Positions 16,651 through 25,212 of a DNA stretch of 64,000 nt are shown in pieces (the first letter of the stretch is position 1; each line of letters begins with the position of its first letter). The stretch is from contig LAZY01000014.1 in NCBI GenBank assembly GCA_001013295.1, positions 1 to 64,000 of the forward strand. Reading direction: 5' to 3'. Both the position numbers and the translations under genes were made by a program. Origin of the DNA: Chryseobacterium indologenes (GTDB lineage: Bacteria > Bacteroidota > Bacteroidia > Flavobacteriales > Weeksellaceae). The notes beneath the pieces were generated by a model. It did not search any database. It had not been told where the DNA came from and worked only from the letters and a program-made list of their open reading frames with translations.

Positions 16651-17922
16651 GTGAATATCATATTCAAAAAAGATACTTGGCAGGAGATCTATTATTCATT
16701 GAGGAATAATAAACTCCGTACATTTCTTACCATGATTGGTGTAGGATGGGGGATGTTCTTATATGTAAGCCTTCTTGGGGCAGCAAAGGGAATGGAGAAT
16801 GGTTTTGATAAATTGTTTTCCGGTTTTGCGACCAATTCAATCTTTTTGTGGGCGCAGAAGACATCCATTCCGTATGAAGGATTTCCTAAAGGAAGAGAGG
16901 TTCATCTGAGCTTAAATGATATGGAAATGCTGAAAAGAAAAGTAACTGCCATAGATTATATCTCGCCACAAAATGCGAGAGGAAGCTTTACCGGCACACC
17001 AGGAGAAGCCATGTCCAGAAACGGTAAGAACGGAACCTATTCGCTTACGGGAGATTATTCTGTAGGGAATAAAATTTCAGAAAAGAAACTGATCTTTGGA
17101 CGTTACATCAATGATGCTGATGTTTCAGGAAATAAAAATGTAGTAGTTATTGGAGAGGAGATTTACAAAAACTTCTTTGACTCTAAGAAAAAAGAAAATC
17201 CAATAGGAAAATCAATCAATATTAAAGGACTGTTTTTTAATGTTATCGGAGTTTTCCGTGTGAAAAAAGGGGGAGGGTTTGAAAATGACCAAACAGCTTT
17301 CATTCCACTTTCCACTTATACGAAAATGTATAATGCGGGAGATCAGATAGACTTGTTTGCTATTGTCAGTAAACCGAATGCCAATGTGAACTCTGTTGAA
17401 GAAAATGTAAAGCAGGTTTTAAAAACAAAAAATAAAGTTTCACCTGAAGATACTAATGCTTTCGGAAGTTTCAACCTTGGGAAAGAATTTAAAAAACTGA
17501 CAGGTTTCCTTACGGGAATGCAGCTGCTGACGATCATTGTGGGAACCCTTACAATCCTTGCCGGAGTTATTGCCATTTCAAATATCCTTTTGATCACGGT
17601 AAAAGAAAGAACCAAGGAGATCGGTATCAGAAGAGCATTGGGAGCGAAACCGGCCGAAGTAAGAAACCAGATTTTGTTGGAAAGTGTTGTGATTACACTG
17701 TCCTCGGGGCTCTTAGGTTTTATGTCCGGGATTTTTGTGCTGATGATTTTAAATGCGGTGACACAGGGACAGGATTCGTTTCCTTTCTATAACCCGACAG
17801 TAAACTATGGAAATGTATTTGCTGCAATGGCAGTCATGGTGGTCTTAGGATTGATTATCGGGATGATTCCGGCACAGAGAGCGGTAAAGATCAGGCCGAT
17901 TGAAGCATTAAGATCAGAATAA
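16651..17922 (+). CDS. MacB-like ABC transporter permease (second)
   Basis: A 423-residue paralogue of the preceding permease, with the same plan: one N-terminal membrane segment, a periplasmic domain of ~250 residues, three C-terminal segments, the VKERTKEIGIRRALGAKPA motif and the closing VKIRPIEALRSE. The start is a GTG at 16651, preceded by AGAAAG and giving MNIIFKKDTWQEIYYSL, which aligns with the N-terminus of the first permease. It lies 108 bases after the first permease, in the same operon. Confidence 0.9.
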   Translation: MNIIFKKDTWQEIYYSLRNNKLRTFLTMIGVGWGMFLYVSLLGAAKGMENGFDKLFSGFATNSIFLWAQKTSIPYEGFPKGREVHLSLNDMEMLKRKVTAIDYISPQNARGSFTGTPGEAMSRNGKNGTYSLTGDYSVGNKISEKKLIFGRYINDADVSGNKNVVVIGEEIYKNFFDSKKKENPIGKSINIKGLFFNVIGVFRVKKGGGFENDQTAFIPLSTYTKMYNAGDQIDLFAIVSKPNANVNSVEENVKQVLKTKNKVSPEDTNAFGSFNLGKEFKKLTGFLTGMQLLTIIVGTLTILAGVIAISNILLITVKERTKEIGIRRALGAKPAEVRNQILLESVVITLSSGLLGFMSGIFVLMILNAVTQGQDSFPFYNPTVNYGNVFAAMAVMVVLGLIIGMIPAQRAVKIRPIEALRSE

Positions 17923-18041
17923 TTAATTTGAAAATGATATAACCTGAAAATTTGAAAATGAAAAACGATCAGTAACCATGAGGTATGAATCTTTTAATTT
18001 TTAAATCTTTCAATCCTTTAATTAAAAAATAAACTATACAT

Positions 18042-19253
18042 ATGAAAAAGAAATTCACTTGGAAAAAAGCCATTTATATTGTGTTAGGGCTTTTCTTTGC
18101 AGTGGCATTGTTCTCAGGGATTGGCTATCTTATAAAATCGAATTCCAAAGAAGGTGAGGCTTTCCTTACCCGTAAACCTACCATTCAGAATATGGATGAT
18201 AAGGTAATGGCAACAGGGAAAATCGTACCCAAAGAAGAAATTGAAATCAAACCCAATATTACAGGGATTATCGATAAAATCTTAGTGAAAGAAGGAGATA
18301 AAGTAGAAATTGGTCAGCTGATTGCCACAGTAAAAATCGTACCAAGTATTTCTGAAGTGAATGCTGCTCAGCAGGAAGTTCAGAATGCACAGATTCAGAT
18401 CAGTAATGCAGAACTGAATGTAGGAAATATGCAAAAGCAGTTTGAAATGCAGGATAAACTGTATAAGCAAGGGGTGGCTTCTAAGCAGGATTTTCTGAAT
18501 TCTCAGCAACAACTTTTTTCTCAGCAGCAAACTCTTAAAAATGCGAGACAGCAACTGAATACGGCTCAAAAAAGATTACAGATCGCCAAGACAGGTGCTA
18601 CTCCTGAACTTCAGGGTCAGGGACTAGCCACTACGCAGATCCGTTCAAAAGCTTCAGGGACTGTTCTTGAAGTTCCAGTGAAGTTAGGAAGCCAGGTAAT
18701 TGAAGCGAACAACTTCAACGCAGGAACAACAATCTGTTCCGTAGCAGATCTGAACTCTTTGATCTTTAAAGGTGAAATTGATGAAGCTCAGGCTGGAAAG
18801 CTGAAACAGGGCATGGATATGAATATCGTGATCGGTGCATTGCAGAACAAAACGTTCCCGGGCAAACTTACCATGATTGCTCCTAAAGGAAAAGATAATG
18901 CAGGTACCATCAAGTTCCCGGTAGAAGGGAATGTTGAGAACCCTAATAATGAATACATCAGAGCAGGTTTTTCTGCCAATGGAGAAATCGTATTAAGTTC
19001 CCAGAAAAATGCTTTATTGATGGATGAATCTTTGGTACAGTATGAAAAGAAACAGGGGAAAGATGTTCCTTTCGTAGAAGTGAAACAGAAAGATGGGAAA
19101 TTTAAAAAAGTATACCCGAAACTTGGAGCCAGCGACGGAATCAATGTTCAGATTCTTCCAGGGTCTGAGATTACAAAAGATTCTGAAGTGAAAGTTTGGA
19201 ATCCGTCTGATAAAGATAAAGAAGAATTGAAAGAAAAAGCGAAAGCAAAATAA
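18042..19253 (+). CDS. MacA/RND-type periplasmic adaptor (membrane fusion protein)
   Basis: A 403-residue adaptor. An N-terminal anchor (about residues 8-30) is followed by a biotinyl-lipoyl half motif (GIIDKILVKEGDKVEIGQLIA), an alpha-helical coiled-coil hairpin rich in Gln and Ala (about 105-180), the second lipoyl half (IRSKASGTVLEVPVKLGSQV), and beta-barrel and membrane-proximal domains. The C-terminal tail is highly charged (KDKEELKEKAKAK). As last gene of the ABC operon it should link the permease pair to an outer-membrane TolC-like duct, which is not encoded here. Confidence 0.9.
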   Translation: MKKKFTWKKAIYIVLGLFFAVALFSGIGYLIKSNSKEGEAFLTRKPTIQNMDDKVMATGKIVPKEEIEIKPNITGIIDKILVKEGDKVEIGQLIATVKIVPSISEVNAAQQEVQNAQIQISNAELNVGNMQKQFEMQDKLYKQGVASKQDFLNSQQQLFSQQQTLKNARQQLNTAQKRLQIAKTGATPELQGQGLATTQIRSKASGTVLEVPVKLGSQVIEANNFNAGTTICSVADLNSLIFKGEIDEAQAGKLKQGMDMNIVIGALQNKTFPGKLTMIAPKGKDNAGTIKFPVEGNVENPNNEYIRAGFSANGEIVLSSQKNALLMDESLVQYEKKQGKDVPFVEVKQKDGKFKKVYPKLGASDGINVQILPGSEITKDSEVKVWNPSDKDKEELKEKAKAK

Positions 19254-19282
19254 TAAACTCACTATAAACTACTAAACTGTTA

Positions 19283-19315
19283 GGTCCCGGAGAAATATTT
19301 CTTCGGGATCTTTTT
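19283..19315 (+). terminator. Terminator of the MacAB-type operon
   Basis: A 13-bp imperfect stem (19283-19295 with 19298-19310, two G-T wobbles) with a 2-base loop is followed by TTTTT at 19311-19315. Confidence 0.85.
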
Positions 19316-19344
19316 ATTCCTGAACATAGGAGATAAATAATTCC

Positions 19345-19352
19345 TACATTTG
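19345..19352 (+). promoter_or_regulatory. -7 box for the GT39-like gene
   Basis: TACATTTG matches TAnnTTTG; it would give a leader of about 110 bases before the ATG at 19469. The -33 element is not obvious. Confidence 0.4.
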
Positions 19353-19468
19353 AAATTAAATAATGCCGGCATAAAAGGAAGAATGATCCTTTTATAGTAG
19401 CGAAAGATTTTGGAGTTGTAACATAAAAGGTATTTAAATTGTCTTACTCTTAGTTCAAACTATAATCT

Positions 19469-20983
19469 ATGAAAAAAAGCTATTGGGTTCTCATCCTTTT
19501 TATTCTTGCTAAATTTATACTTCAGTATTCACTGATCAGTCCGGAATATGAATTGCAGCGGGATGAGTATCTGCACCTTGACCAGGCCAATCATCTTGCG
19601 TGGGGGTATCTGTCCGTTCCTCCTGTTACTTCCTGGATTTCCTGGCTGATAAAAATACTTGGAAACTCTGTATTCTGGGTTAAATTTTTTCCTGCTCTGC
19701 TGGGAGTGTTGACAATGTTTGTGGTTTGGAAAGCAATTGAGGAACTAAAAGGAGGACTGTTTGCTCTGGTGCTGGCTTCTCTGGGCCTTTTGCTTTCAGT
19801 ATTACTCCGAATCAATATCCTATATCAGCCCAATTCTATTGATATATTTTTATGGACACTATTTTTTTATATTCTGATAAAATATGTAAATACAGAAAAA
19901 GTAAAATGGTTGTATTGGGGAGCCATTGTTTTTGGATTCGGTATTTTGAGTAAATATAATATTGTATTTCTTGCATTAGGTTTTATACCTGCGATCTTGA
20001 TGACCAAACAAAGGAAAATATTTACGAATCCTCATGTATATTGGTCGGTTCTTATAGCTTTAATGATCATTTCGCCTAATCTTTTCTGGCAGTATAATAA
20101 CGGTTTTCCGGTTATTCATCACATGAAAGAACTTTCAGAGACTCAATTGGTCAATGTGAACAGACTTGATTTTTTCAAATCTCAACTTCTTTTCTTTATA
20201 GGAGTAGCTTTTGTAATTCTTTTTGGTTTTTATGCCCTTTTGTTTTACAAGCCATTTGAGAAATTTCGTTTTTTCTTCTGGGGGTATGTTATGACCATTG
20301 GGTTGTTTGTGTTTTTTAAAGCTAAAAATTATTATGCTATTGGATTGTATCCTATTTACATAGGTTTTGGTTCTGTTTATCTTGATTATCTTCTTAAAAG
20401 TGGCTGGAAGCGTTTTCTTAAGCCAGTTTGTCTTTTGCATCCGGTAATCTTGTTTATCCCTGTCTATAATGTTTCATTTCCGAACAAAAGCCCCGAGTTT
20501 ATTGCAAGCCATCCTGAAGATTATAGGAAATTTGGAGATCTCCGCTGGGAAGATGGGAAAGATCATTCTCTACCACAAGATTTTGCCGATATGTTGGGTT
20601 GGAAAGAGTTGGCTCAAAAAGTAGATCATGAATATTCCAACTTATCAAAAACAGGAAACACACTGGTGCTTTGTGATAATTATGGACAGGCTGGAGCGAT
20701 TAATTATTACTCAACCAAAGGAATAAAAGCCGTTTCATTCAATGCAGATTATATCAATTGGTTTGATTTAAGTAAAAAATATAAAAACCTTATCAGAGTG
20801 AAAGATCGTCCTGAAGATGAACTTCAAAAAACCGGAGTCTTTTTTGAACATTCCAAAATAGCAGGTTTTGTTACCAATAAATATGCAAGAGAAAAAGGAA
20901 CCGTGATTTTCAGATTTGAAGGGGCTAAAATAGACATACGAAAAAGGCTTCAGGATGAAATCATAAAAGTTAAAAACAGATAG
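19469..20983 (+). CDS. GT39-family (ArnT/PMT-like) membrane glycosyltransferase
   Basis: A 504-residue polytopic GT-C glycosyltransferase that would use a polyprenyl-phosphate sugar donor on the periplasmic side of the inner membrane. The first loop contains LQRDEYLHLDQANHLAWGY (Asp32, Glu33), the usual acidic motif after the first membrane segment. About ten hydrophobic segments follow up to residue ~340, then a ~150-residue soluble C-terminal domain. The acceptor is unknown: lipid A, a glycan or a protein are all possible. It is a single gene with its own promoter and a strong terminator, and not part of the large polysaccharide locus. Confidence 0.85.
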   Translation: MKKSYWVLILFILAKFILQYSLISPEYELQRDEYLHLDQANHLAWGYLSVPPVTSWISWLIKILGNSVFWVKFFPALLGVLTMFVVWKAIEELKGGLFALVLASLGLLLSVLLRINILYQPNSIDIFLWTLFFYILIKYVNTEKVKWLYWGAIVFGFGILSKYNIVFLALGFIPAILMTKQRKIFTNPHVYWSVLIALMIISPNLFWQYNNGFPVIHHMKELSETQLVNVNRLDFFKSQLLFFIGVAFVILFGFYALLFYKPFEKFRFFFWGYVMTIGLFVFFKAKNYYAIGLYPIYIGFGSVYLDYLLKSGWKRFLKPVCLLHPVILFIPVYNVSFPNKSPEFIASHPEDYRKFGDLRWEDGKDHSLPQDFADMLGWKELAQKVDHEYSNLSKTGNTLVLCDNYGQAGAINYYSTKGIKAVSFNADYINWFDLSKKYKNLIRVKDRPEDELQKTGVFFEHSKIAGFVTNKYAREKGTVIFRFEGAKIDIRKRLQDEIIKVKNR

Positions 20984-21028
20984 TGTAAAAAAAATAACTT
21001 TAAACTTTAAATAGATACAATAGAAAAT

Positions 21029-21060
21029 CACTATTGCAATTTTGTTGCAATAGTGGTTTT
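21029..21060 (+). terminator. Terminator of the GT39-like gene
   Basis: A perfect 11-bp stem, CACTATTGCAA (21029-21039) with TTGCAATAGTG (21045-21055), has a 5-base loop and is followed by GTTTTTGTTTT. Confidence 0.85.
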
Positions 21061-21073
21061 TGTTTTAACTTTG
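21045..21073 (+). promoter_or_regulatory. Promoter of the flavoprotein gene, overlapping the terminator
   Basis: TTG at 21045-21047 (in the 3' arm of the terminator stem: T45 T46 G47) and TAACTTTG at 21066-21073 are 18 bases apart, a near-ideal flavobacterial -33/-7 pair. The predicted start lies about 20 bases before the ATG at 21099. Confidence 0.6.
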
Positions 21074-21098
21074 CCTCATTAACTATCAAATATCAACT

Positions 21099-22004
21099 AT
21101 GCAAAATAAAAACTTCGATGTCGTCATTATTGGTGGAAGTTATTCAGGATTGTCTGCCGGAATGGCTTTGGGAAGATCTTTAAGAAATACTTTAATTATT
21201 GACAACGGGAAACCCTGCAACAGGCAGACTCCACATTCACACAATTTTATAACCCACGACGGAAAAACTCCAAAGGAAATCTCAGAATTGGCTAAAAAAG
21301 ATGTTGAAAAATACAAAACAGTTCATTTTTACAACGGAACAGTTGTAAAAGCATCGAAAATCAACACTGGCTTTGAAGTTGAAACAGAATCCGGTGAGAA
21401 AATCTATGCGAAAAAACTGATATTGGCTTCCGGAGTCAAAGATAAGATGCCGGATATTCCCGGTTTTGCAGAATGTTGGGGGATTTCTGTGTTACATTGC
21501 CCATACTGTCATGGCTATGAAGTCAAAAAGGAAGTCACCGGAATTCTTTCCAATGGAGAAATGGCTTACGAATTTTCCAAACTGGTCTTTAATCTGACCA
21601 AAAATCTGACTTTGTTTACGAACGGAAAAGCACTTCTTTCTGACGAGCAGATACTAAAACTGAAGCAGAATAAGATCAGTCTTAATGAGAATGAGATAGA
21701 AAAAATTGAACATCAAAATGGATCTATCCAAAGAATAATCTTTAAAAACGGAGATTCAGTTTCATTACATGCACTTTATGCTAAAATCCCTTTTGAACAG
21801 AATATCAATGCATCGGAAAATCTGGGATTTGAACTTACCGAGCAAGGATTTATAAAGGTAGACTTTATGCAGAAAACAACCGTTCCCGGAGTTTTTGCCT
21901 GTGGAGACAATGTGACGATGATGAGATCTGTAGCTAATGCTGTCGCACAGGGGAACTTTACAGGATCGATGGTGAATAAAGAACTTTCAGAAGAGAAATT
22001 CTAA
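21099..22004 (+). CDS. Thioredoxin-reductase-like FAD/NAD(P)-dependent oxidoreductase
   Basis: A 301-residue class-II pyridine nucleotide-disulfide oxidoreductase. The FAD-binding GGSYSGLSAG is at residues 12-21, the redox motif CPYC at 134-137 inside HCPYCHGYE, and the terminal FAD motif VPGVFACGDN near residue 270. The Cys pair is CPYC rather than the CATC of standard thioredoxin reductases, and the NAD(P)-binding loop is degraded: the normal GGGxxA reads SNGEMA. This pattern is known in thioredoxin-reductase-like proteins that act on other partners. It is transcribed alone. Confidence 0.85.
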   Translation: MQNKNFDVVIIGGSYSGLSAGMALGRSLRNTLIIDNGKPCNRQTPHSHNFITHDGKTPKEISELAKKDVEKYKTVHFYNGTVVKASKINTGFEVETESGEKIYAKKLILASGVKDKMPDIPGFAECWGISVLHCPYCHGYEVKKEVTGILSNGEMAYEFSKLVFNLTKNLTLFTNGKALLSDEQILKLKQNKISLNENEIEKIEHQNGSIQRIIFKNGDSVSLHALYAKIPFEQNINASENLGFELTEQGFIKVDFMQKTTVPGVFACGDNVTMMRSVANAVAQGNFTGSMVNKELSEEKF

Positions 22005-22117
22005 CTCTTTTTTTCATGAAAATAAAAGCAAAAACAACTTTAATTTACTTTAGATTATTTCGCTTTTGGGTGTTCAAAAATCATTCTTTTAATACTAACA
22101 TCTCGGCGAAAAATCCG

Positions 22118-22125
22118 TACATTTG
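22118..22125 (+). promoter_or_regulatory. -7 box for glyA
   Basis: TACATTTG, matching TAnnTTTG, 30 bases before the chosen ATG at 22155. It lies upstream of, and nearly touches, the alternative in-frame ATG at 22128, supporting the later start. Confidence 0.5.
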
Positions 22126-22154
22126 GGGTGAAAATTTCAAAAACTAAAAGTAAA

Positions 22155-23420
22155 ATGGATATTATTTTCGACCTGATTGAAAAGGAAAGACAAAGACAAA
22201 CCCATGGATTAGAGCTTATCGCATCAGAAAATTTTGTTTCTGAAAATGTGATGAAAGCAATGGGAAGTGTACTGACAAACAAATATGCTGAAGGGTACCC
22301 CGGAAAGAGATATTACGGAGGTTGTGAAGTAGTAGATGAGGTTGAAACACTGGCAATCAACAGAGCAAAAGAACTTTTCGGAGTAGATTATGTGAATGTT
22401 CAGCCACATTCCGGTTCTCAGGCGAATGCTGCCATTTATCTTGCCGTTTTGAAACCTGGAGATAAGATCATGGGGATGGACCTTTCGATGGGAGGGCACC
22501 TTACTCACGGTTCTGCTGTAAACTTTTCCGGAATCCAGTATAACGTAGTTTCTTACGGAGTTCAGCAGGAAACAGGTCTTATTGATTATGACCAAATGAG
22601 AGAAGTAGCATTGAGAGAAAAACCCAAAATGCTTATCGCAGGTTTTTCAGCATACTCAAGAGACTTAGACTATGCTAAATTCAGAGAGGTAGCAGATGAA
22701 GTGGGGGCAACTCTTTGGGCAGACATCGCTCACCCGGCTGGTTTAGTGGCAAAAGGATTGCTAAACTCTCCATTTGAACACTGCCATGTAGTAACAACTA
22801 CTACACACAAGACTTTAAGAGGTCCTAGAGGTGGTATGATCATGATGGGGAAAGACTTTGAAAATACTTACGGTCACAAAACTCCAAAAGGAGAAATCAA
22901 AATGATGAGTCAGGTATTGGATGGAGCTGTATTCCCAGGAATTCAGGGAGGGCCGCTTGAACATGTAATTGCTGGTAAAGCAGTCGCTTTCGGAGAAGCA
23001 TTGGATGGTCAGTTCGAAACTTATGCAAAACAAGTTAAAGCAAATGCACAGGCATTATCAAAAGCGATGATCGACAGAGGCTTTGATATTGTAAGTGGAG
23101 GAACAGACAACCACCTGATGCTGGTAGACCTTAGAAATAAAGGCGTAAACGGTAAAGAAACAGAAAAAGCATTAGTGCTTGCAGATATTACTTGTAACAA
23201 AAACATGGTTCCTTTCGATGATAAATCTCCATTCACTACATCTGGTATCAGATTAGGAACGGCTGCTATTACGACAAGAGGACTTAAAGAAAATGATATG
23301 GATACTATTGCAGGGTTAATCTCTGAAGTGGTAGATAATATCAAAAATGAAGAAGTTCTTGCATCAGTAAGAAAGAATGTAAACGAGTTAATGGAAGGTA
23401 AAGCCCTGTTCAACTACTAA
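22155..23420 (+). CDS. glyA: Serine hydroxymethyltransferase
   Basis: A 421-residue PLP enzyme that interconverts serine plus tetrahydrofolate and glycine plus methylene-tetrahydrofolate, the main source of one-carbon units. The PLP lysine is Lys219 in [14 protein letters not shown]. The N-terminal [12 protein letters not shown] and [12 protein letters not shown] motifs and the late [15 protein letters not shown] are diagnostic. The ATG at 22155 gives the normal N-terminus ([15 protein letters not shown]); an ATG nine codons upstream abuts the promoter box. Monocistronic or partly read through into recX, with a terminator hairpin between the two. Confidence 0.97.
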   Translation: MDIIFDLIEKERQRQTHGLELIASENFVSENVMKAMGSVLTNKYAEGYPGKRYYGGCEVVDEVETLAINRAKELFGVDYVNVQPHSGSQANAAIYLAVLKPGDKIMGMDLSMGGHLTHGSAVNFSGIQYNVVSYGVQQETGLIDYDQMREVALREKPKMLIAGFSAYSRDLDYAKFREVADEVGATLWADIAHPAGLVAKGLLNSPFEHCHVVTTTTHKTLRGPRGGMIMMGKDFENTYGHKTPKGEIKMMSQVLDGAVFPGIQGGPLEHVIAGKAVAFGEALDGQFETYAKQVKANAQALSKAMIDRGFDIVSGGTDNHLMLVDLRNKGVNGKETEKALVLADITCNKNMVPFDDKSPFTTSGIRLGTAAITTRGLKENDMDTIAGLISEVVDNIKNEEVLASVRKNVNELMEGKALFNY

Positions 23421-23441
23421 TAGGATTTATAATATCATATA

Positions 23442-23470
23442 AAGAATGGGCGTGAGCTCATTCTTTTTTT
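23442..23470 (+). terminator. Terminator hairpin between glyA and recX
   Basis: An 8- to 9-bp stem (23442-23450 with 23457-23465, one G-T wobble) with a 6-base loop is followed by a run of Ts to 23470. The recX ATG lies six bases further on, so recX either has read-through expression or a promoter I do not see. Confidence 0.75.
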
Positions 23471-23475
23471 ATACA

Positions 23476-23934
23476 ATGGAAAAAAAATCTTTTACTTTTG
23501 ACGAAATTAAGCAAAAACTGGTCAGCTACTGTGTTTACCAGGATCGCTGTCATGCAGAAGTAGAACAGAAGATGAGGGAATTTTTGCTGATTGATGAAGC
23601 GAAAGAAGAAATTATCCTGTATCTCCTGAAAGAAAACTACCTCAATGAAGAACGGTTTACCAGAAGCTATATCAGAGGTAAGTTTTACATCAAGCATTGG
23701 GGGAGAAATAAGATCAGAATGAATCTGAAACAGAAGCATATATCCGAAAGACTGATCAATTCCTGTTTTGATGAAATCTATGAAGATGACTATACCAAAA
23801 CTATCACAAGAATCTATGAAGATTACTTTTCTAAGCAGAAAGGATTGCAGGAATATCAAAAAAAATCGAAAACTATAAAATATCTCATGAGCAGAGGCTT
23901 TGAATATGAGAAATTAAATGATATTTTTGACTAA
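23476..23934 (+). CDS. recX: RecX-family regulatory protein
   Basis: A 152-residue helical protein of the RecX family, which binds RecA filaments and restrains recombination. Three tandem three-helix units are visible. The YLLKENYLNEERFTRSYIRGKF segment in the first half matches the characteristic RecX L-x3-x2-L(I)-D-(D/E)-x(R/K)FA pattern, followed by WGRNKIRMNLKQKHIS. The ATG at 23476 is used because the in-frame ATG at 23446 lies inside the glyA terminator stem. It is the last non-polysaccharide gene before the surface-glycan locus, and recA is not in the window. Confidence 0.85.
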   Translation: MEKKSFTFDEIKQKLVSYCVYQDRCHAEVEQKMREFLLIDEAKEEIILYLLKENYLNEERFTRSYIRGKFYIKHWGRNKIRMNLKQKHISERLINSCFDEIYEDDYTKTITRIYEDYFSKQKGLQEYQKKSKTIKYLMSRGFEYEKLNDIFD

Positions 23935-23953
23935 AAATTAAACACAGCAAAGA

Positions 23954-25090
23954 TTGGAAGAAAAAAGAATTTGGTTATCACCTCCACATATGGGAGGAAA
24001 CGAATTGAAATACATTCAGGATGCATTTGATACAAACTGGATTTCTCAGTACGGATCAAATATAGATGAGTTCGAAAGAGGACTTGAGAATGCTCTTGGA
24101 GATAATTCGTTTGTAACTGCTTTATCTTCCGGTACGGCGGCAATACATCTCGCTTTAAGATTGCTTGATGTTGAAGAAGGTGATTTTGTTATATGCCAGT
24201 CATTTACTTTTGTTGCTTCAGTCAATCCTGTTCTTTATCAAAAGGCAATACCTATTTTAGTAGATAGCGAAACTTCAACCTGGAATATGTGCCCCAATGC
24301 ATTGGAGGATGCTATTAAATATTGTTTAAAACAAGGTAAAAAGCCTAAAGCGATTATTGCTGTTTCTCTATATGGGATGCCATTTATGGTTAATGAAATA
24401 AAAGAAGTTTCCAAGAGATATGAAATTCCCATTATTGAAGACAGTGCAGAAGCACTGGGGAGTAAATATAAGAATAAAGCATGTGGAACTTTTGGAGATC
24501 TTTCTGTCATTAGTTTTAATGGAAATAAGATCATTACCACTTCAGGTGGAGGGGTATTAATATCTCACCATCAAAAATATAAGGACCAGGCTGTTTATTT
24601 TGCAACCCAAGCAAAGGAAAATAAAGATTATTACAGTCATTCAGAAGTAGGTTATAATTACAGGATGAGTAATATTTCTGCAGGAATAGGACGGGGGCAA
24701 TTGGAGGTTCTGGAAGAAAGAATAGTTAAAAGAAGAGAAAATCATGATTTTTATCAAGAAATCTTTAAAGATTTTGAAAATATTCAACTATTTGAAGAAC
24801 CTGATGAAGATTTTTTCTCTAACTATTGGTTGAACACAATCATTATAAAACAAAATAATAAAGGGATTACAAAAGAAAATTTGAAAAAGCAGTTCTCAGA
24901 GAAAAATATAGAAACCAGATATTTATGGAAGCCAATGCATCTACAACCCCTATTTTCAGAATTCATTTTTTTTGGAAGTAATATTTCTGGTATGCTTTTT
25001 GACCATGGATTATGTTTGCCATCCGGAACTAATTTAACAGATGTCGACAGGGGAAAAATAAAGGATATTCTGATGAATCTCAAAAGTTAA
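23954..25090 (+). CDS. DegT/DnrJ/EryC1/StrS aminotransferase (PglE/EpsN-like)
   Basis: A 378-residue PLP-dependent sugar aminotransferase. The PLP lysine is Lys192 in ISFNGNKIITTSGGG, and EDSAEALGS and the SGTAAIHLAL motif fit the family. The wording SPPHMGGNE-KYIQDAFDTNW is that of enzymes that aminate C4 of UDP-4-keto-6-deoxy-GlcNAc, the product of the PglF-like dehydratase encoded next. The start is a TTG at 23954, since the first ATG (residue 13) would remove conserved sequence. A matching PglD acetyltransferase is not adjacent, so the 4-amino group may be modified by another enzyme such as the formyltransferase at 51821. Confidence 0.85.
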   Translation: MEEKRIWLSPPHMGGNELKYIQDAFDTNWISQYGSNIDEFERGLENALGDNSFVTALSSGTAAIHLALRLLDVEEGDFVICQSFTFVASVNPVLYQKAIPILVDSETSTWNMCPNALEDAIKYCLKQGKKPKAIIAVSLYGMPFMVNEIKEVSKRYEIPIIEDSAEALGSKYKNKACGTFGDLSVISFNGNKIITTSGGGVLISHHQKYKDQAVYFATQAKENKDYYSHSEVGYNYRMSNISAGIGRGQLEVLEERIVKRRENHDFYQEIFKDFENIQLFEEPDEDFFSNYWLNTIIIKQNNKGITKENLKKQFSEKNIETRYLWKPMHLQPLFSEFIFFGSNISGMLFDHGLCLPSGTNLTDVDRGKIKDILMNLKS

Positions 25091-25130
25091 ATTTATTTTA
25101 GAAATCTAGAGTATAGATGATATTTTATTT

Positions 25131-25138
25131 TATTTTTG
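25131..25138 (+). promoter_or_regulatory. Candidate -7 box upstream of the PglF-like gene
   Basis: TATTTTTG in the 122-base gap before 25213. A small palindrome, TTGCTTCAGAAGCAA, follows in the leader at about 25144-25158. It could drive the main polysaccharide operon. Confidence 0.4.
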
Positions 25139-25212
25139 CATGATTGCTTCAGAAGCAAGTTAATAACCAAGACTAGTACCGGATTAATAATATATGAATA
25201 CAAACAAAGACA

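Noticed and set aside
23446..23475. ATG at 23446 as the recX start
   Set aside because: It falls inside the glyA terminator stem, and the added residues (GVSSFFFYT) are not RecX-like.
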